Shown here: piece after piece, positions 10,080 through 21,834 of the stretch | How the letters are laid out: every line of letters begins with the position of its first letter | How positions within the stretch are numbered: the first letter of the stretch is position 1 | Origin: Macadamia tetraphylla | Taxonomy: Eukaryota > Streptophyta > Magnoliopsida > Proteales > Proteaceae | Assembly (NCBI GenBank): GCA_022985045.1 | Contig: CM040963.1 | Coordinates: forward strand, 6,435,873-6,499,872 | Length of the DNA: 64,000 nt | Direction of reading: 5' to 3' | Made by a program: the position numbers and the translations under genes | The notes under the pieces: generated by a model | The model's database searches: none | Told to the model about the DNA's origin: nothing | What the model saw: the letters and a program-made list of their open reading frames with translations, nothing else

Positions 10080-11480
10080 CCCAACTAAATGGGTCTGAAT
10101 ACATGGACTCTTGTCCTCTAATTAGGTTCATTTGAAGCCATATTAATATTATACGAGACCTAAGCTACGCATTTTAGTCCTCACTATTTTTTCTAGTGTC
10201 ATTTTTTGTTGACTCCGGATTCTTTTAGTTTCTTCAATTTGAGTTAGGTCACTCCTTCATACTAGAGCATCCAAAGAAGTCCGTTGAATATGGCTATGCT
10301 TAAGGATGTGAATTTAAAACTGAAATCAAACTGAACCGTTTACATCGGAACCGTAAAACCGTTTAGTAAATGGCTCGGTTCTGGTTTCAAGTTTCAGATT
10401 GATTAGCTAAACGGTCGATCCGTTTTAACCATTCAACCCGTTGGTTTCAAACCGAATTGAAACCGTCAAAACAGTTCTAATTAACCCGTATAATGATTAA
10501 GTAACCAACTTTTGGAGGTAATATTTTTTCTTTTAACCTCGTATGAAATTCTTTCGACATTAGTTTCATATTGTGAGTAATTATTTTCTTCCTTTATATA
10601 GCTGAGACGGATGAAGAGGAATTATTTGAAGCCTTGAAAGATGTGTTTTTAGAGTCTTCTACTCCTACTATAGCATCATCCACCACTACTATCAGTGTTC
10701 ATTAGTAGTTTTGTTTGCATTTCACATTCTCAAGATTGAATCGTGTATCACCAAAAGAAAATTTTTGTAAACATGCGAATAAACTATCAAACCGATTGCT
10801 AACCATTTATAAACCATATGGAATAAACCGAAACCATTTAAAACCGTGAAATTGAAACCGTTTAAAACCTTGTAACCGAAATCGTTTACTAAATGGTTGC
10901 GGTTTCATAAATTCAACTGTTAGTAAATGGTGCAGTTTTGGTTTTAGCTAAATAAATGTGAGCCGAACCAAACCGCATCATTTAAATCGAAACCAAACTG
11001 ATTAACACCCTTAGCTATACCACCTCAAACGATTTTTCGTAGCTTATTGTGCATTGGAGATACTCCCAAATCAGCTCTAATATGATCATTCATTACTTTA
11101 TCCTTCCTAGTTTTGCCACTCATCTTTCTCAACATTCTCATCTCTGCTACACTGACTTTATCTATATGATATTATTTAACTACCCAACATTCTATGTAAT
11201 ATTTTTAAGAATCTGTATAAATTCTTAGTTGCAAGACCAAAACATGGTGCATAAAACTGAAAGCCCTTCTTTGGAATTCCTCCTAGATACATGGCTTACA
11301 TATCAAGCTCAATATTCTTGAAAAGCAATTGAATCGAAGCCATACGTCATAGCCAATCCATATGGCTATCCTATAAAATTTTCCTTCATGCTTCAAAGGG
11401 TTACGTTAATCATACGACACTTTGGATATTCTTCTCCTTTTCATCCATTTGTTTAATTCTATAAATTAGCTTATGACATG
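10080..11480 (-). mobile_element. RTE-type LINE remnant, split by a MITE
   Basis: The pieces 10080-10300 and 11014-11480 are one decayed RTE LINE on the minus strand. I recognise the plant RTE words GTCCTCACTATTTTTT, CAAATCAGCTCTAATATG, CTCAACATTCTCATCTC and CATACGTCATAGCC. Many stops, no intact frame. The hAT-type element 10301-11013 interrupts it. Confidence 0.65.
10301..11013. mobile_element. hAT-type MITE with AAACCGTTT-rich interior
   Basis: Starts TAAGGATGTGAAT and ends ATTAACACCCTTA. Flanks are GCTATGCT (10293-10300) and GCTATACC (11014-11021), an imperfect 8-bp target duplication as expected for hAT. The interior is dense in AACCGTTTA and its complement. It lies inside an RTE LINE remnant whose sequence resumes on the other side. 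Confidence 0.75.
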
Positions 11481-11880
11481 TTGTGTTTTATAATATTCAT
11501 TATTCAATAGAAATAACAAACAAATAGAAAAATCGATTTAATTGATAGATCAAGGTGCCTAACACCCTCCTTGGTTTGCAAATTCACTCAAGCCCAATCT
11601 CACAGTTGGACCAGTTCGAATGGGATCATATTTGAGTCATAGACCCTAATGTAACTAGTGAGTAATCCCTATTCCTTCCCTTCAGACGGAAGATAAAAAA
11701 TATTCCTTTTAAGAGGACAAAGGATGAAAATCCTTTGCACTGATAAGCACTAGTGGTGAAGCCTTCACTATTCGAAGTCACATAGAAAATGCCACAGGTG
11801 AAACATGCATGAGAGTTACCTTAACTACATCATTTAATAGGCACTAATTGTGAACTTGCAACTGTTTTAAAATTTGTGAA
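11481..11880. repeat. dispersed repeat, second copy at 43690-44165
   Basis: Same order of words as 43690-44165: GACCAAGGTGTCTAACAC-like, CTCCCTATTCCTTC, 'GATAAAATATTCCCTTTC'-like, GGGAGTTACCTTAACCACAT-like. Both lie next to RTE LINE material. Probably part of an unrecognised element. Confidence 0.55.
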
Positions 11881-11940
11881 GCTGAGGAAAGAATCTACTT
11901 GAGTGTGATGTACCAAGCCATCACTATGGACATGGGTTCT

Positions 11941-12480
11941 CAAAAACTATGTCCCATAACAAGGGACTGAGTCAGAAACAGAACATCAAAATTAGCATGA
12001 AACCCAAATTTTTCTTCTCATAACAATATGCCCTAATTGGGTTTACAAAGGGGGACCTTGCAGGACATTGAAAAAATAGTTATTTCTTTGCACCATAAAG
12101 CAAAGATACCCTGTTATTGAATAAGCAAAAATATGGGGCAGAAGAAGATAGAAGAAATTAATAACATTTTGGAATTACTATATGAAATCTGATATAATGG
12201 TGCAGCTAAAAAAATTCTAAAATTGGAAAGAAGAATTCAGGTGAATAATAGATTTGGTCCTTGCTTTGAATTGTTCATCCTAAGCAAGTGTAGATGAGGT
12301 TTTGAATGAAGAATCAGGATTGCATTTCCATGAAGCTTTGTTGAAGTTTGAGGCAAGAGATTGAGTGGATGGGCTCACTAACATTGGGTGTCTCAATTGA
12401 TTCTAGACTTAATGTGGTAGTTATAGGGTAGCTTTAAGGTGTTCACCAGGAGAAGTCTTTTTATTTTCGTTCCTTAATTA
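11941..12480. repeat. segmental-duplication spacer, paralog of 5341-6890
   Basis: Matches the spacer after NAC copy 1 but lacks the SINE block and the TIR element found there. It therefore keeps the empty target sites (near 11945 and 12355). Confidence 0.75.
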
Positions 12481-12484
12481 ATAA

Positions 12485-12537
12485 GGGGAGGGGAGGGGAG
12501 GGGAGGGAGGGAGGGAGGGGGGGGGGGGTGGGAGGGT
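12485..12537 (+). repeat. G-rich tract (GGGGA)n/(GGGA)n
   Basis: More than 50 bases of nearly pure G with single A or T. It has quadruplex-forming potential on the plus strand. A run this long is also prone to assembly error. Confidence 0.85.
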
Positions 12538-12820
12538 TAAATAATTGGGAGTTAGGTTACCACTTGTTTTACGGTAAAAGAGTTAGGTTACCACTCGAGC
12601 GACCATAAATAAATATGCATAATTAGAGACCCCTAGGTAATGAAATTGTACTCAATCTCAATAAATTGTAACCATATAAGAAAAGAAATCACATATGTTT
12701 ATAATGTATTGAAAATAAAAATATTTATAGGGTATCATTGATAAATCTCTCCTCCACATTGGGGTCCATTATTATAGAGGTAGGGATTCGAGAGAAAGAA
12801 AGATCAAGGCAACATATTGA

Positions 12821-12839
12821 TATATATATATATATATAT
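12821..12839. repeat. (TA)n microsatellite
   Basis: Short TA run just 3' of the NAC copy 3 stop codon. Confidence 0.9.
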
Positions 12840-12885
12840 CAATTTTTCCTCTGTAATTCAGCAGGATTTATTTTTTTGCTATTAG

Positions 12886-14606
12886 CTATTTTGATTCATC
12901 ATCACCATCATCATCACCATCATTGTCATCATCATCATCATCAACATCATCATCAGACAGGTGGTCGTATTCCTCGGACTCGTACCAAATTTCACACACT
13001 ATATAGCTTTCTATCTGAGATCCAAATAAACAAGAGTTAGGGTTAGGGTTACTTGCAAAGTTGCATTTTCAATTTTAATTTTGAATCCCAAATTTAGTTT
13101 CTAATACCTAAACTAGATCTTTCTTACGTTGTTTCCAATAGCTTTGCGTTCATCATCTGAAAATATAGCCTGATTTACATTGTACTCATTCATAAACCAG
13201 TTGGTTTTGATTGTCTCATTTTGTATTGACCAGAAAAATTGAACTCCTCCTTGAACCCTACCATATCTCCCTTACTGTATATCTTCATAGGCAAAGTAGA
13301 GATCCTCCAAAAACCATCTTTCACCATTCGATTCTCTTGTTTGTTGGTAAAGAAAAATGCTTTCTTAACATGTTCAAACTCATCACCTACAGTAAAATCA
13401 CCACAAGCATTTAATTCAAATTATCTGTTGAAAAAGATTGATGAAGAAAATCAATTTTTAAAACTAGTTCTCCATCTTTGTTAAGGTCTCAGCTATAAAT
13501 TCTACATGTATTGCACTTACACATCTTACGTATATAAGTTTGATAATGTTTTGACGCATTTCTCTTTACTTGGACTGAAATAAAGTGGCATTATTTTCCC
13601 AAATTATACAAAAAAATTTGAGTCACTTTTTGTAGAAACGAGAACATAAAATGATGTAGAAAAGAATGAAAATTGCAAAAAAATAATCATACAATGCAAA
13701 GATTTACATGGTTCGACAAGATTATCAAAGTCCATAGTGAGATGAGATTTACTTCACTGTCAATCAATAATAGAATCACAGCCGCTTGTGAACGTAACTC
13801 TAAATGGTAGAAGGTTAGGTACTTAGGTACCAATACGTATGGAAAGATATAATTAAGTTTTTATGCCAAGACATGACCACATGGAATGAATGTGGTCCAA
13901 GGCACAGGTTTAGAATCTTTATTGAAAGATTAAATCCTCATTGTTGCTTAGGCATACCCCTTGAAAGGACACCATCAGCTCTATAAATAGGATTACCCAT
14001 ACATAATACTTTTCAGCATCTAATTGTTGGTCTCTCTCACTCTTAAAATGAATTCCTCTATTTCAGTTTTGGTTTTTTAGTTCCGATTATGAGCATAGAC
14101 CAAAAGTATCTTGACGTGGGCATAGTGAGCAAGTGCACTGTACAAACGGGCCTATAGGGGCTATTTTATCTTAGGAGTTCATTCTTACCAACTTGGTTAT
14201 ACCAATAAGGAGAACTAAGGTCTTAAGAAGAGTGATTGGTGGTTTAAGTTTCACTGAAAGCAGTGAAGAGTACTAAACACCCGGTATTGGTGACCTCAAG
14301 GAGATAAGAAGAACTAAACTCAAAACCACACACTTTCTGAAGCAAATATTATTTACCAACTTAATTGCCCCTTGGAGTTAACCTAATATGTTCAATGTTG
14401 TTTCATTAACATTTGAATCTACAAGAGAGAGAACCTTTGGGAAGTGTGACAGGGTCATAACTGTAGGGGTTAATAGTGTCTGGGATAAGACCAGCAGGTA
14501 GTCTAAGATGTTCAAAACGACCCAAAAGCTTGTCCTTGAGAATATTGATCACTTGCCTATCGTTGGGATTGAAATAAAATCCAGTTTGATCATCTGAAGT
14601 TGACAT
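12886..14606 (-). pseudogene. NAC-domain-like gene, copy 3 (1-bp frameshift)
   Basis: Exons correspond one-to-one to copy 2: 14435-14606 (57 codons plus one base), 13128-13386 and 12886-13014. Exon 1 begins MSTSDDQTGFYFNPND and ends TLPK at a GT donor. Exon 2 is one base shorter than in copy 2 because the A-run in CAGAAAAA (near 13232-13238) has five A instead of six. The frame then shifts after EEFNF and stops at 13190-13192. The last base of exon 2 is C (AAC|GTAAGA) rather than G. Exon 3, if reached in frame, would encode SYIVCEIWYE and a long Asp-rich tail ending DDESK. All splice GT/AG dinucleotides are intact and exon 3 has no stop, so inactivation is recent or the deletion is a homopolymer sequencing error. 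If it is an error, this would be a second intact gene. Confidence 0.75.
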
Positions 14607-15416
14607 TCCTTTCTTATCTTGGTAGATTGAAGAACATGAAAAGACGCATTAAGAAACATAATACATATATAGCTATGGCTACACCGATAAGAAACAAGAA
14701 ATAGCTGAAGATTAATGTCATGACAAAGACATGTTAAGAATGAAAATAATAGCCATGACAAAAGAAACAAGAAATGAATGGGGAGTATATGATAACTGCC
14801 CTTAAGAGTTAAAAATATGATTTTTTTTTTTTTTTAGGTAACTCCAATATGCACATTGCAACACTAGCCAATATTCAAAATGGACTTCCTACATTGAATA
14901 TTTTCTATCCATAGCCTCCTATGCATAATTTGGTTTTATTACGAACATAGTAGAGAAAGAAAAAAAAGGAAAATGAAAGAATTTTGGCTAATTAGGAGGT
15001 AGCCCACCCTTTGGTTCTATCGAGGAGGCCAATCCCTCATTTCTCTATAAGAAAATATAGGATTAACCAAATCAATCTGGTCCCCTCTTTTATTCCTCAT
15101 CTAAGAATTTAAAGTATGCATATCTATGGTTACACATCCACGATTACATAACTACCCCACCTCACCCATGTTATCACATATGCTCCACATTAATCCGATA
15201 ACAATAACCAACTAAGGAAGGCGTCTTACATTCCTACCTTCACTAAGACACAATATATTAATACTTTTTAATTCTAAAAACCTATAATAACCCAACAACT
15301 CCACTAAAAATATGCAGGCATCAGGTTTTTATTTTCTGATGATGTGGTTTTTATATGTTGTTGAAACTTAAAAATATCATGTTAAATATTATAATAATAG
15401 ATTAAAGAACTTTACT
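14607..15416. other. 5' flank of NAC copy 3 and intergenic
   Basis: The first 170 bp match the upstream regions of the other copies. The rest is AT-rich with a T-run near 14821. No gene seen. Confidence 0.45.
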
Positions 15417-15526
15417 TCTTAGGGTATCCTATACCGACACACATGGTGAAGTAGAGTCAGGACATGATCCTTTTTTCACAGCCTGTTTCCACTTTGCCAT
15501 GCGTGTGGGCGTAGGATACCCTAAGA
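15417..15526. mobile_element. short fold-back element
   Basis: Near-palindromic 110-bp block. TCTTAGGGTATCCTA at the left is mirrored by TAGGATACCCTAAGA at the right, and the arms continue with CACACATGG/CCATGCGTGTG. It would form a hairpin as RNA. Probably a small MITE; no target duplication is obvious. Confidence 0.65.
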
Positions 15527-16320
15527 GGTAGCATCCATATAACCAGAAATCACTTTGACCTCATTCTGGAACCCACCGCCTCTAAATAACACAAACTCTA
15601 TATCAGTTCTAGTGTTCACAACATGGAAAACGGATCAGCACGAGCAGCGGTCCTATCTCCACAACATGGAAACTCAATGTTCCACTGCAACTACTATTCC
15701 TTTCTCCCTTTGTGCAATTCAGATAGTTTGGATCTTACTAGGTCATGTACTGCCCTTGTAACCCAATTACAAAAAAACAAAAATTTAGAAAGATTATTAT
15801 ATAGTTTTTATTTATTTGATTAGTAAGATTACAATAATTGGCTTCAATATGAAGATAAGTTTTCACTAATTCATTGCTGGGATGAGAATGTGTGATCATG
15901 GAAATCCAATCTTTTTTTGAAGGATCTGAAGCTCCACTGACTGTAACTTTCCATATTCTTCATTCATAACAAACCCAGATCCAGATTTTTGATCTTATAC
16001 TGATTTGAAAATTTTTATTCTGATTTTGATCTGGACATCCCACTAGTCTTCTTCTGTGTAATAGTCAGAAATCAGATCTACTGTACCCATGGAGTTTGGA
16101 TGTGGAGTTATGACTTGAACGGAGGAAGCTGGATGATAAAATTCCAACAAAGAAGAAAAGAAAAAGAAAGCATAGATACTTGATTGCAAAGACGAATTGA
16201 GTGAAGACTTCAACACAGCTTAGGATTCTTCTCGATTTGGTCTTTTACCACCTGAGTCGTTTCTTCCACATGTCGTGTGCCCAAGCTTTTATGGGCACTG
16301 GACAATGGCCTCTGTGGAGC
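15527..16320. other. intergenic, no gene assigned
   Basis: Slightly higher GC than its surroundings with short open frames on the plus strand, none recognised. Confidence 0.35.
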
Positions 16321-16371
16321 AGCAGCCAGATCCTCATTCTCAACATTCTCATCTCCTCTACAGTAAGTTTA

Positions 16372-16407
<36 letters not shown>

Positions 16408-16660
16408 ACTTCTTAATAGCCTAACAATGTTTCACATCATATGTCATAGCCGATCATATGGCTATCTTATAATATTCTGCTTTACGTCTTAAATGGATAC
16501 ATCGATCATACAACACTCAAGACGCACTCCATGTCTTCCATCTTATTTTAATTCTCTATAAAATATCATTCTCTATATTACATTCGTTATTTATTATTAT
16601 GCCCAAATACCTAAAACAATCACTTTGTAGAATCTCCCTCTCAGCACTTTTCATCTCCTC
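16321..16660 (-). mobile_element. RTE-type LINE fragment
   Basis: Repeats the words of the 11.1-11.45 kb remnant (CTCAACATTCTCATCTC, then 'TATGTCATAGCCGATCATATGG'-like and TACAACACTCAAGACGCACTCC-like). A (TA)n run lies within at 16374-16404. Confidence 0.55.
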
Positions 16661-16667
16661 ATATGTC

Positions 16668-16700
<33 letters not shown>

Positions 16701-17328
16701 TATATACACTAGTAAAACTACACGTGCAAATGCACGTGTCACTATATGTTGGAAAAAGAGAGTTGTCTAAACTCATATTAAGTGTATTTTATTCTTTGAT
16801 AACTAACCCTAGTAATAAACTGAATTAAATAGACAATGAATTGAATAATTACAGAAATATCATTACTATAATATTAACCCAAATAATTATCTAATTGTTA
16901 TTTATCATTCATGCCACCATAACTAAAAATTATGAAAATTCCATTACCTTTCCATTTTCCTAAAATAGTTACAAAAATGTTGTTGCAGAAGTGATATTTT
17001 CAATTTCATTCCATGAGAATGATCTTTGGTTGTTGACATATCGTGAATGCTATTGTTTTGTGTGAACGATTGCCTTACCTGTTATGAACGGTTGAATACT
17101 TAAAAAAAAAAAAAAAAGAAGAAGAAGAAGCTATCTATGAAGTTAATCATAGTCTATACAAATCTTAAAAGATATGAAGTTAAATTATAAAACAACAGTA
17201 AGACCATATTGAAACTAAAAATAATAGGAGTTTTTTCAGTTATGAAAATTACACACAAAACAATTGAGAGGAGAGAGATCGTACGAAAATTAAAAATAAT
17301 GAGTGTTTCCGGTGTTGGAAACTAAAGA

Positions 17329-17367
<39 letters not shown>

Positions 17368-17618
17368 TATTGAAACTAAAAATAATAAGTGTTTTGATAA
17401 TTAGAGTTTTTCCTATTATACTTCTCTGGCCTATTACCTTCCTAATAATAGCTTTTCTCTATGATTGATGGTTAGGTGATTTTTAGTTTCAATCGCAACT
17501 CGAGAGTGAGAGAGAGATCCTATTGAAACTAAAATAGTAGGAGTTTTTCAGGAAACTAAACACAAAACAATTGATGGGAGAGAATTTAGAAAGATATATA
17601 TTATATACTTAGAAAGAA

Positions 17619-17649
<31 letters not shown>

Positions 17650-18050
17650 AGTAATGTAGAAAGATACATATTGAGGCAAGGAAGATGGAGGGATAACTTA
17701 CCAGAAAAAGATCGAGAGAGAAATTAAAGAAGAATGTATACCATAAAAAGGGAAATAGTGTAGGAAATATACCATAAAAGAGAGGGAATTAGGAATGAGA
17801 GAGAGAGAGAGAGAGGGGAACATGAGATATTGAAAGCAAATAAAGAAATTAAATTTAGAGAGTATTTAAGTATTATAAAAGTATAATAATATAAAAGGTA
17901 CCAGCAATTTAAAAGAATAAAAAAAATGAAAAAAAAGAGATAAGGAAGACATATAAGCATCAGTACATACTTTTATATAATAGTATGATATATATTTTTT
18001 TAAGTTACACTTTATACTATGTTTTCATTCTGTTTATTTTAAAACCTTTT
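16661..18050. repeat. microsatellite-rich intergenic stretch
   Basis: Contains (TA)n at about 16673-16697 and 17619-17646, (GA)n at 17332-17363 and about 17801-17815, and a repeated phrase 'ATTGAAACTAAAAATAATA(G)GAGT' at about 17210, 17370 and 17522. No gene seen. Confidence 0.7.
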
Positions 18051-18420
18051 AATAATTAAGTCTATAAATCCTATGGGATAGAGGGTTCGAAAGACAGTTG
18101 GGACCTTGCACCAGCACAGGACCAATGGAAACATGCATGTAAGCATCAATGGTGGCATTCTTGCCTTTCATGTAAGGCAGGGCATGGTATTTTGCCCCCC
18201 TTTGTGTTTAGTGTAGGGGCCACGCTGCCTTATAAGCTTCTTTTTTCCTAATTATATTTATAAATATTTGAGATAATTCATAATTGAGTCTCTCTTCTTC
18301 TCATGCACATGTGCAAACACACTCACATATGACATATACACACATGTATCCGCAAAGGCATATGCTGGAAGTGTTCTTGATATACAAGGGGCTCAAATGG
18401 TCAGCAAGGAGAGAATAAGT
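18051..18420. repeat. spacer repeat shared with 6.95-7.33 kb
   Basis: Diverged second copy of the block upstream of NAC copy 2, located 3' of NAC copy 4. This supports the array having grown by duplication of gene plus spacer. Confidence 0.6.
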
Positions 18421-18937
18421 GCATGGGAACTGAGTGTTCATCCTTCTCCCTCGCAATTTATAAGGTTATCAAATTGCTACTATTTTGAAACATTGTGCAA
18501 AGCATTAAAGTAGAAGAGAGACTGCAAAGAAACCATTTTAGAATATCGGTAATTATTTGGCAATTGTTATTTCATAATAAAAATAAATAAAATGGGATGG
18601 AAGGCTAAAGAATTGGGAGTTAGATTATCGAAAAAGATCATCTCCAACATGTTGGGTGTTCGATCTGACATCCAACGGCTGGGACTACATGGGGTATGCA
18701 TCCATGTATTGGGGTGCATGTCCATGTCCATGTCCATGTCCAACGCCTCGGAGAAAAGCCGAATCCTAGATTACCACTTTCAAATGACTGTAAATAATTA
18801 TGGATAATCATAGACCCGTAAACAATGAAATGTACTCAAACCCCAATAAATTGTTGATCTTTGCTACATAGTGCAATGATAAAAAGAAAGAAACACATAT
18901 AATGTTCCACAAATCTGTACCTATGCTATTAAAATTC
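18421..18937. other. 3' flank of NAC copy 4
   Basis: No gene. A short tandem repeat TCCATG (about 18719-18740) is present. Confidence 0.4.
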
Positions 18938-20440
18938 CTATTCTTCATCAGACATGTCATAAGGATCCACGAACTTGTAATGAATTCCACACACCACATA
19001 GCTTTCTATCTGAGAAACAAAAAAACATGGGTTAGGGTTACTTGTAAAGTACCATTCAACTTTAATTTGAGTCTCAAAATTAGTTTCCAATAGCTAAACT
19101 AAATATTTCTTACCTTCTCTCCAATTGATCTCCTCTCTTCATCCGAAAATATAGCAGGGCTTATGCTATACTCATGGCTGACCCAGTTGGTCTTTATTAT
19201 TTGGTTCTGTATTGCCCAAGAAAAAACCAGTTCCTTCTTCAGCCCTAGAATGTGGTCATGGTCAAAGATATGTTCAGTTGTAGTATGCCCCCAGAACCCA
19301 TCTTTGGTAGTCTGGTTCTCTTTTTTGTTGGTAAAGAAAAATGCTTTCTTATCACGTTTAAATCCATCACCTACAGTAAATCATCATAGGCATTTAATTC
19401 AATTTATCTATTGAAAAGAATGATGAAGAAAATCAATCCTAAAATAGTTCTCTTATTGCATTTACACATCCTACATAGATAAGTTTGATAATGTTTGGAA
19501 CATTTCACTTTACCTAAATCAATGTAGAAAGGAATGGAAGTCATAAACAAACAATCACATAATGCAAGGATTTATGTGGTTTCGCAAAATTACCCACGTC
19601 CACAATGAAATGAGATCTACTTCACTATCAACGGAGAATATAGGGTTACAGTTGTTATTCCTCACAACTTGAGCCCTTCAGACTCTTAGTAGGCCCTTCA
19701 AAATCTACTCATGAATCCAAGGAAAACAAGACATTGTACCCCCCCCCCCAAACAATTCCTATTTGATCGGATTAAAATTTACTCAATAACATGGATTTGG
19801 ATCCTCTATCACATGGATCCACTTATGTATACCATGCGACAAGGAAGATTGACCTAGTAATAACCTAATTTTCAGAAACAAAATGTATGAATTTTCACAA
19901 CAAAATAGGTGATGAGACACAGATCTCCCTTAATGGGTTGTCAAAAAAGTCTGGCTAGCTCCCTGACAAGGCATGGGCTAAGCATTTCAACTAATAGGGC
20001 GAGCCTACGCTGAAATTCTCAAGCCTGATGTCAGCCCAGATCTGGCCTGACCCAGCCTGACTCTATGTATTTATATTAACATATAAATTGCCATACCTTT
20101 CTTAAAATGTCTCCGTTCACCACCAGCACTTTTTTAAACACACACCTTAAATTACACTACCCACATAACCCTAATGAGAGAGAGAGAGAGAGAGACCTTT
20201 GGGAAGTTCCATAGGGTCATATATGTAGGGATCAATATTTTCTTGGATGAGACCAGGAGGGAGTTCAAGACGACCCAAAAGCTTGTCCTTGAGAAAATAG
20301 AGCACCTCACAATCGTCCGGACGGAATCGGACTCCTGGCAGATCTGGAATCGACACTTTCACTTCCTTACCTAGACAGATTGAAGGACATGTTAAGAAAC
20401 ATAACACATGTCTAGCTATAACTACAACAATAACAAACAA
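18938..20440 (-). CDS. atypical NAC-domain protein, copy 4 (start codon displaced)
   Basis: Exons 20197-20440, 19114-19370 and 18938-19009 splice in frame with canonical GT/AG ends. Exon 2 encodes FFFTNKKEN, DGFWGHTTT, LGLKKELVFSW and KTNWVSHEY. Exon 3 encodes SYVVCGIHY and stops early after DMSDEE, without the long Asp tail of copies 2 and 3. At the position of the ancestral ATG (20354-20356) the codon is GTG. The first in-frame ATG is 28 codons upstream (20440), adding a hydrophobic leader (MFVIVVVIARHVLCFLTC...) and giving 190 residues. With the ancestral site the protein would be about 162 residues. The leader comes from former 5' UTR shared with the other copies, so it is probably not a true signal peptide. 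The frame is otherwise fully open over three exons, so either it is translated from a new start or it lost translation recently. Most diverged copy of the four. Confidence 0.68.
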
Positions 20441-20679
20441 GAAATTGAAGAAGAATATGAATCATGACAAAGAAATGTTAAGAATGAAAATAATAGCCAT
20501 AAAGATAAGAAAAAAGAAATGGATGGGGGAGTTTTTGATTACTGCAAGCCCTTAGAAAATATAAATTATATGTTTTAAGAAGTGGGTTCAATATCCACAT
20601 TGCCAAAAGCCTTAGACAGAAGTGGCAACCAATGGGAAGATATGGACCGTATTTCTCTCACTTCCTTCTTGTCTGATGA

Positions 20680-20900
20680 TGTGCTTTTTTTTTTTCCTGT
20701 TGAAACATGAGTACAAGAGAGAGTACCTTTGGAAAAAGTAATTGGCAAGGCAGGAGAGACCTCGATACCAGGATTTGATTTACTAGTTGGTTGAGCAGGA
20801 ACTGTTGTGGGAGATTGTGACCTTGTCCTTTTTTGTCGCTGATAAACCTTTATAGGAGGCTTGACAATTTGTGAAGCTACAGCAAGATTAAGCCGTACTA
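20680..20900 (-). mobile_element. Ty1/copia polyprotein fragment
   Basis: An open frame on the minus strand contains VYQRQKRTRSQSPTTVP and, further on, LPITFSKGTLSC. These match the variable linker between integrase and reverse transcriptase in copia polyproteins, where the usual phrase is close to LPIALRKGTRSC. No flanking integrase or RT is seen, so it is an isolated remnant upstream of NAC copy 4. Confidence 0.6.
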
Positions 20901-20988
20901 GAACAGAGAGAGGAGAACCAATATCAGCATTTGCAAGAAGAAGTAGAAAAATAATATTATTTATTTTCAAAGAACATGACATCAGCAC

Positions 20989-21834
20989 TTACAAACTGTT
21001 TGTATGTACCAAGATCATAGCACTTACAAACTTAAAAGTTTATCATGGTTAGATATGGATGAAGAATGCATGTAACTGATTACATGCTTCTTAAGATGGG
21101 ATTATATATTATTTCTACACGTGATATAACTTAAACCCTATAATAAGATTAAATGATCATATGAATCTAAATTTTACGAAATATAATCACATTTTTCTTT
21201 TTGATTGAATGAAAATCATTTAAATTTCACTGAAAGTAGTGAAGAGCATGGAGTTGAACTCAGAACCACACATTTTCTAAGGCGAAGGTCCCTTGCCAAT
21301 TCGATTGCCCCTTCATAATCACACCCAAACCGACATTATTTAAATAATCTATACCATTTCTTTAAGTTATTATATAGTTATAATTTGTATCACAAATGTT
21401 TGTGACTAGAATACCAAATTTCAAAAACAAATCAACACTATCCATTTTTCGAGGCTCCTTATATAAACATGCTTCCAGTTTGCAAACCTATATTCTGCTC
21501 CTCCTCTAGCAAAACTGTGAGGAAATTTCACTGGTAACTACTATGAAACCATGATATCTAAAACTATGGAATTCTAAACCTCAAACAATGAAATCTAAAC
21601 TTGAAATTAGGGATCAATCACCTCGACTAATAATTACTCTAGAAAATCCAGTAAGAAATTAAAAAGGAATGTGTAATTGTACTAGAGCAGTAGAAATGTG
21701 TTCACAGCCTCCAACTCATAACTTCAGCAAAAGATCAAGAAAATAAAAAATTGAGTCACTTCGGGCACTTCTAATGCAACATGGGTAGTATAACCATTCA
21801 ATCACTAAATTTAGTATGATTTATTTATTTATTT
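20989..21834. other. intergenic, no gene seen
   Basis: AT-rich spacer with no recognised element. Confidence 0.45.

Noticed and set aside
17724..17960. Hydrophobic minus-strand frame
   Set aside because: Made of A/GA-rich microsatellite DNA read on the other strand.
20727..20897. Possible extra phase-1 exon upstream of NAC copy 4 (good acceptor and GT donor)
   Set aside because: The translation matches the copia integrase-RT linker ending LPxxxxKGTxSC, so a transposon remnant explains it better. The splice-like ends are probably chance.
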